A stretch of DNA of 64,000 nt, from assembly GCA_002261195.1 (NCBI GenBank), contig MVBO01000045.1, positions 33,540-97,539 of the forward strand, given 5' to 3'. The notes below the pieces were generated by a model that was not told the DNA's origin, did not search any database, and saw nothing but the letters and a program-made list of their open reading frames with translations. Origin of the DNA: Bifiguratus adelaidae (lineage: Eukaryota > Mucoromycota > Endogonomycetes > Endogonales). Positions 58,902 through 64,000 of this stretch are shown one piece after another; the first letter of the stretch is position 1, and each line of letters opens with the position of its first letter. The translations under genes were made by a program, and so were the position numbers.

Positions 58902-59288
58902 ATGAAGGTGAGTTCCAAGGAGAGGAGAGAGGCGATGCAGTGGACATAGAGTAGGGTACAATGCATTGTGGGAGTTGTGGAGAGATGGGATTGTGGGATA
59001 TCGAGTGAGCATGTAACATTGATATGGACTTAGATAAAATTGCTGTATTTCGCATCTTCGCATGATGCGACAAGAAAAGAGTCAGAGGAGCTGGAAGTGC
59101 AAGATGGCACAACGCTTACACAACTATCCGATACATTGAAGGAGCGATATGGATCGTCTCTAGAACAGGTACTGGCTAACTCACTCTTTGCCGTGAACAT
59201 GGAATATGTGGATAAAAAGGATGAATCGACAAGGACGCTGAAGCAAGGGGATGAAGTAGCCATCATCCCTCCAGTCAGTGGTGGTTAG
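58902..59288 (+). CDS. MOCS2A: Molybdopterin synthase sulfur-carrier subunit (MOCS2A/MoaD)
   Basis: Small ubiquitin-like sulfur carrier for molybdenum-cofactor synthesis. The coding sequence is split into a 6-nt first exon (ATGAAG, 58902-58907, perfect GTGAGT donor) and 59034-59288, giving 86 aa: MKIKLLYFASSHDATRKE...DEVAIIPPVSGG. The LYFA start, the DEVAxxPPVSGG end and the terminal Gly-Gly that is thiocarboxylated are family hallmarks. Without the small exon the main frame has no ATG, which supports the model. Its presence implies a molybdoenzyme such as nitrate reductase or sulfite oxidase in the organism. Confidence 0.9.
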
Positions 59289-59518
59289 AGTAGACCTCAA
59301 TGTCCGGTATATGCATGTCTCCATATCCATCTCCATTGTATTGTATCACGTAGGGTAGCCTCCAAAGAGCAGACTCGCTGACGTCACAAAATTGTCCTTT
59401 GACTCCAGCGTCCAAAAACAAGGTTGAACCGCAACTGATTGTAAGGAGAGAGGGCGTGTATCCCAGATCCACCTCATCGCTAATCTCAAATACCCACAAC
59501 TCCATACATTTACTCAAC

Positions 59519-60224
59519 ATGTCTGGTGTACATCCCGGACACGGTCAAGATCTGCCTCCAGCGGGAGGATTCTCTGAAGTCAGATACCGCCGAAATATTC
59601 CTCGACGCGGACCTTCTGGTCTAGTCATCTTCACTGGTATGGCTGCCATATGTGCCTTTGGATTCTGGAGAGTTGCGGAAGGCAACCTAGAGCGAAGGTG
59701 AGTTTGCGACTGTCAAGATGCGGGATGGGAAGAGTGCGACGTGGCACCAAGGTCGAAAGGAGGTATAGGGCCGCACTTGCCAGCGCACGTACACCAGGTT
59801 TGGTTCGATTCGGACCATGAGCAGCGCAAGTGCGGATATACGCTCGCATGAAGCGCTGGCGCCGCCTCAATTCCGCTCATGTGTACCTTGCTTGTCGACC
59901 TGGTATTGAATCTTTCCTCTCAAAATGTTCAAATCCGCATGGCGCTCTTGCACTTTTATCTACGCAATGACTCATGCTTTTGTCTTTCCCGATCCATTTA
60001 GGGAACTGAAGCGCGAGAATCTGTGGTCAAGAATACACCTAATCCCACTGCTCACAGCTGAAAGCGACAGAGATGCTTATCGTCGAACACAAGCCGCTTT
60101 GAAACGCGAATCAGAAATCATGAAGGACGTCCCGGGATGGAAGGCTGGCGAGAGCGTGTACAATAACAAGAAATTCTATGTTCCACCGGCCTACGTCCTG
60201 GTGCCAGAGGAAGGTCGCGAGTAG
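59519..60224 (+). CDS. NDUFA13: Complex I subunit NDUFA13 / GRIM-19
   Basis: Accessory subunit of mitochondrial NADH:ubiquinone oxidoreductase. Two exons (59519-59697, 60002-60224), 133 aa. The start MSGVHPGHGQDLPPAGGFSEVRYRRNIPRRGPSG leads into one transmembrane helix (VIFTGMAAICAFGFW). After a 304-nt intron the conserved R-E-L-K-R-E-N-LWSRIHLIPLLTAE and DVPGWKAGESVY follow. The length is normal for the family. It shows that the organism has complex I, unlike Saccharomyces-type yeasts. Confidence 0.93.
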
Positions 60225-60469
60225 AGCTGATGTAGATTTCAACTACCTTTGGAAGATATGGATCGAGACAAGCATTGTGAAAATTAAACCCAGTCGAACC
60301 CAAGTAATGCGCAACATTGTCTGTCGTAGTGAAGACTTGGCCAGACATCCACCTGCGCAAGCACAAGGATTGCAGCGTGTTCGCGAACACGTGATCACTT
60401 TCCTGTTCATTCGTCGCGTCCAATTGTCTTTTGCCAACGCAGGCGGTAGATGCGCTTGTCATTGTGACA

Positions 60470-60835
60470 ATGCACCTATACAAAGTTCATCTCTGGTTGT
60501 TGCTTATAATCGGCATTACATATGCTTTTGACTTCTTTGGCAACTTCTTTGAACGCCAGCAAGAAGATGATCATTCTTCGGGTTTCGGCGATTCCCATTC
60601 CCGAACATCTGGAGGTAAGTCATGAGCTCATTCCCATTCGTGACACAGCTAATCCGAGTTTGCTGGCTTAGACGGCTGCCAAGGATACCGCTGCCCCATA
60701 GACAATAGCTGTGTAGAAAAACCGCAAGAGTGTCCATGTCTCCCGCCCGCTACGAAGAAATGCAAAGTTGGCGATTGGTATTTGTGCATCCGATCTGACC
60801 AGCAGTGCCAGCAATGGGGACTTTCTGCCTTATAA
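60470..60835 (+). CDS. LCL2: Long chronological lifespan protein 2-like (secretory)
   Basis: Small fungal protein linked to ER-associated degradation. Two exons (60470-60614, 60672-60835), about 102 aa. Signal peptide MHLYKVHLWLLLIIGITYA is followed by FDFFGNFFERQQEDD, a segment typical of Lcl2. The Cys-rich half reads GCQGYRCPIDNSCVEKPQECPCLPP...KKCKVGDWYLC, with the CxxYxCPxxxxCVxxPxxCPCP pattern of the family. It ends QQWGLSAL with no HDEL signal. Confidence 0.85.
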
Positions 60836-61255
60836 TACCCACTAGCGAGCACCAAAAAACCGTGTTTATCCATCCGTTTATGTGATCTTTCGAAGACACT
60901 TCGACATTTGAACCGCTGGCACCGTTCACCATAGCTCATGTACATGTTCATAAACCTTTCCTAGACGACACTTTCTCACGTTGCCTCCTGCGTCGAAAGC
61001 TTCAAGCTCCGGAATAGCACTAAACAGGATCTCGACCATTCAAGGCAAGTATGTGCATGGTGTTCCACAAATCTGTGCAACATGCATTTGGATGGCTTGT
61101 TTAAAATGGCGGAAGATTGTCGTGTATATCGCTTCTTTCCTTTTCTTCCTTGCACTCTTCGGAGGACTTGCTCTTGATCGACATCCCTTGAAGGGATGAG
61201 AAGGGCTGTTCATAAACTTGACGATCGGTAGACTGGTTTTCATCGATCCATCAAT
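60836..61255. other. Intergenic, upstream of histone-fold-like protein
   Basis: 420 bp with no clear gene. A plus-strand frame near 60981-61199 has one hydrophobic stretch (IVVYIASFLFFLALFGGLAL) but no ATG; not called. Confidence 0.4.
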
Positions 61256-64000
61256 ATGGGCTATAACGAGACAAGCCGGGACTCCAAGTCTCTTGATGGT
61301 ACAAAAAAAGGTCAACAGCAACAAGATAGAAAGCTGACCCTGGTCTTAGTTATCTATCCTTTCATTTCGCAAGCTGCCGCAAGTTCCCTGACCTCCGAAA
61401 CGCGTTCCTGTAGTCTATCGTCAGACTCGCTCACCTTCCTCAACACATTCCTTCAGGAGGTACTCTATTTGATTTTGGTCAAGGCTGGCGCCTTGGACTT
61501 GGCGAGCTTCAAGGAAGCTATTTCACAGCTTTTGCCGAATACGCTTGGACGGGAAGCCATCGTTGAAGCAGAACTGGAAGTGAAATTATTTCTCGAAAGC
61601 TCAGGTATGGAAGATTATCAACTGTACCTAGAAGCACGTAAAACGCCAGTGTTTGTCAAGGGAAGCCTGGAACCAGGGGTTTGGTCAGCTTTTCGCGACG
61701 GTTGCTTCCAACGTGACGCTCTGCGAGATGTCACCTATAAACCACGACCGGAGCATCCGAGTGTACGACGAAGACGCATCCCGGATCTTATTCATGTTTA
61801 TGCGGCTACTACCATAGAAGCCATAGCAACACATGTCCTGAGCGCCCTGGGTAAGATTTCGGAGAGTGAGGATATACAAGTGGTTCGAATCCGCGATCTG
61901 TTTTCAACATTGAGAGATGATGACTTTGTTGGCTCTCTATTCGCGCGATTGGATTGCCGCATCACAATGCAGGCAAGTGATCTGACCTTGGCGAATAGGC
62001 AACTGAGCTGACAATAAATGGTTCTAGGAACGACTGGTATCTTATGGCATCATCGACAACGATTCGAAGCGATTGTCCAAGCCTGGACCATCGCCGGCTC
62101 TTGGAAGCAAGAAATCGTTGGAGCCCTACGACCAGTCATATCTCAGTTACTCGCTGACCGATCTATCTTTTGATGACCTCACGTTTGACAATCTCGAATT
62201 TTCGACCACCCCCAGATCATCGGTCAAACAGCAATTCAACACACCACAAAGCTCTGCTTCGCCCGCTTCGCTTCAACCCAACGCTAGCCTTTCCGGAACG
62301 CCAGGAGCTTATACGTCTAATATGCCTACCAAATATCGGCCGTCGAGCTTGTTGAGTTTCTATTCGAATTCGGGCATTTCACCATCGCCATTGGACAAGC
62401 CGCCGTCTCGGAACTCGTTGCAATCTCAAGCCAGCATTTCTACGATATCAAGTGCCAAGTCTGGTAATCGGTTAACGAAATTGTTTGGTAATCGCAGCAA
62501 GACCTCGTCGCGAGCTTCGATGACTTTTCCAATGGTCGCTGATGAACACTGGAGACAGATTCAGCAAATATCTGATCTGGACCAACCTCTAGATTTTGAG
62601 CAATTGATGCAGAGCGGTCAAACATTGAAGGTATCTCTGACACCCAACCGTCTAAAGTCCATTGAAATAGAGCGCAACGACGTTGCCAGCGCAGATAAAA
62701 TATCGTTTGACTCGATCAGGACGAGCAATGTGCCATCAGCTTCGCGGCAGCTGACAGTACCGCAACAACAGAGCAAGCAAGTCCCGATGTCAAAACAATT
62801 CAATGGTGTATACGCTTCAAAAGCTTCCAATGGGTCTGTACCCCACGTGATGCAGCCGTCATTTGATCCAAGAGAGAGCGTACGCTCTTTACCGGCTGTG
62901 CCGTCGAATGGACGTTCGTTTGATCGCTCCTCAACATTGGAATCAGCAAATGCAAGTACAATCTCCTCCATCTCGGAGAATCGTGACCTCGTCAGAGGCA
63001 AAGATGTATCACGAGAACGACGCTCGTCCGCTACCGTGGACACGAAGGCTTCAGCCAATATTCCGAACAGCGACTTGTCATCTTCGCCGGACCATATTCC
63101 TTCTCCAAAGGTTGCTACAATCAGTCCGCAAGCTGTTCCTCCGCGTACAATCCCACAGCAAGCTCCTCCAACTCAACAAGAAACACCAAAGCCATCGGCC
63201 AAGCCAACTTCGAACCATCTTGATGATGCTCACTGGACCGAAACGGCCGAAACGCTTCGCAAACTTGCACTTGAAAGGGCACCTGCACGTACTTCTTCGA
63301 AGCGAGCCTCCAATTCACAGTTGAAACAGGTGCATAGCGTTACTGCCGTTGACCAACCGCTACCGCCATCAGCACAGCGGAAATCAATGCCTGCAGAGGT
63401 GAAGGCTGACAGCAATAAATCCGAGAAGCCCGCAGAAGTGAGGGCTGAAGTCAGTAAACCTGAAAAAGCCGAACCGGAGAAGGTGATTCACGAAATCAAG
63501 GAGATAAAGCAGGAGGAAGTTCCAGTTATACCCCAGGTAGTCGCGCCAGCGGAGACCTTGACTAAGGAAATTGTCGAAGAGTTCAAGGCTTCCACCGAGA
63601 CAAGTGTACCACCACCGCCCAAGCAAGAAAGCATTGTCAAGGACGAAGTACAAGAGCCTGCTCCATCCGAACCTACCACACCGAATACTTCTTCCGAAAA
63701 GCGCGTCTCTACGATAGTTTACGATGAGTCAAAACGAGCCTCCAAGCGAGATTCCTTCCTTCGCATGCAATCCGCTATTAGCAAACGACAATCTATCTCT
63801 GATCTGGAACGCAGCGAGGCGTTGAGGGGTCGATTGCCCTCTGAGGTGTTTACGGACGCTGAATCAGAAGCTAAGCCTACTCCCGGCAAGGAGGATTCCG
63901 TGACTACCTCAACGCCGGTGGAATCGGTGAAAGCTCATGCAGTGGACATGCCAGTGCCTTCAGAAAAGAAGTCAGTGCCGGTGGAGAAACAGAGTACGGC
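61256..64000 (+). CDS. Large uncharacterised protein, histone-fold-like N-terminus and disordered tail (partial)
   Basis: Starts at ATG 61256 and runs off the right edge. Exon 1 ends at 61972 and the next starts at 62028; the intron has a GC donor (CAG|GCAAGT), a CTGAC branch site and TCTAG acceptor. Residues about 50-235 are helical: TFLNTFLQEVLYLILVKAG, REAIVEAELEVKLFLE, then LIHVYAATTIEAIATHVLSA and VVRIRDLFSTLRDDDFVGSLF, which look like alpha-2 and alpha-3 of an H2A-type histone fold. The rest (over 600 residues) is Ser/Pro/Lys/Glu-rich, with basic Ser motifs (KRASKRDSF, SKRQSISD) and no domain I know. The exact N-terminus is uncertain, since a small intron after GTKKG is possible. Confidence 0.6.

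Noticed and set aside
61882-61897. GGTTCGAATCC, a perfect tRNA B-box-like sequence
   Set aside because: It lies inside a conserved coding exon (VVRIRDL) and no A box or cloverleaf fits upstream.

Overview
This is a gene-dense stretch of a fungal nuclear genome. About 31 protein genes occupy 64 kb on both strands. Nearly all are split by short introns (mostly 45-90 nt) with GTAAGT/GTATGT-like donors, CTAAC/CTGAC-like branch sites and nearby AG acceptors. The content is typically fungal: NTE1, ALE1, RRP17, LCL2, a GIS2-type CCHC protein, and Ser/Ala-rich GPI-type surface proteins. Genes lost from many yeasts are also present (complex I GRIM-19, MOCS2A, hemerythrin, a UBE3A-like HECT ligase, and a possible FANCE). 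Together this fits an intron-rich, early-diverging filamentous fungus such as Mucoromycota better than a budding yeast. The lineage is inferred from gene content only; no rRNA or marker gene fixes it.

Layout. 1-9.2 kb: MCY1-type cysteine synthase (truncated at the left edge), IPI1/TEX10 and the phospholipase NTE1. 9.5-12 kb: a small PY-motif membrane ORF and the lysophospholipid acyltransferase ALE1, so the enzymes removing and restoring phospholipid acyl chains sit side by side. 12-19 kb, minus strand: HAD phosphatase, ornithine decarboxylase, importin beta. 19-24 kb: HECT E3 ligase, ADP/ATP carrier, and a tiny RPL41 whose start codon is interrupted by an intron. 24.7-29.5 kb, plus strand: NIPA Mg transporter, hemerythrin, FANCE-like protein. 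29.5-43 kb, minus strand: INO80, ubiquitin-eL40, an ATP-grasp-like protein, PP2A B56 subunit, SmD2. 43-53 kb: ATP synthase epsilon, a GPI-type secreted protein, CCHC protein, dolichyl-diphosphatase/RRP17 divergent pair, TFB3/MAT1, a GPI-type periplasmic-binding-protein-like gene, alanine aminotransferase, tautomerase. 53.8-56.6 kb is gene-poor and unexplained. 56.6-64 kb: F-box/Cys-rich protein, WW protein, MOCS2A, GRIM-19, LCL2, and a long disordered protein with a histone-fold-like N-terminus running off the right edge.

Recurring themes are very compact divergent promoters (start codons 26, 33 and 89 bp apart), tiny coding exons (1, 5, 6 and 12 nt) and three GC-AG introns. Two of the closest divergent pairs each contain a 60S ribosome-biogenesis factor and share an 11-bp motif. 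The best candidates for undescribed biology are the FANCE-like gene, the GPI-type periplasmic-binding-like surface protein, the ATP-grasp-like protein, the histone-fold protein and the unexplained 2.8-kb region. Exon boundaries were worked out by reading splice signals against protein conservation, without transcript data.
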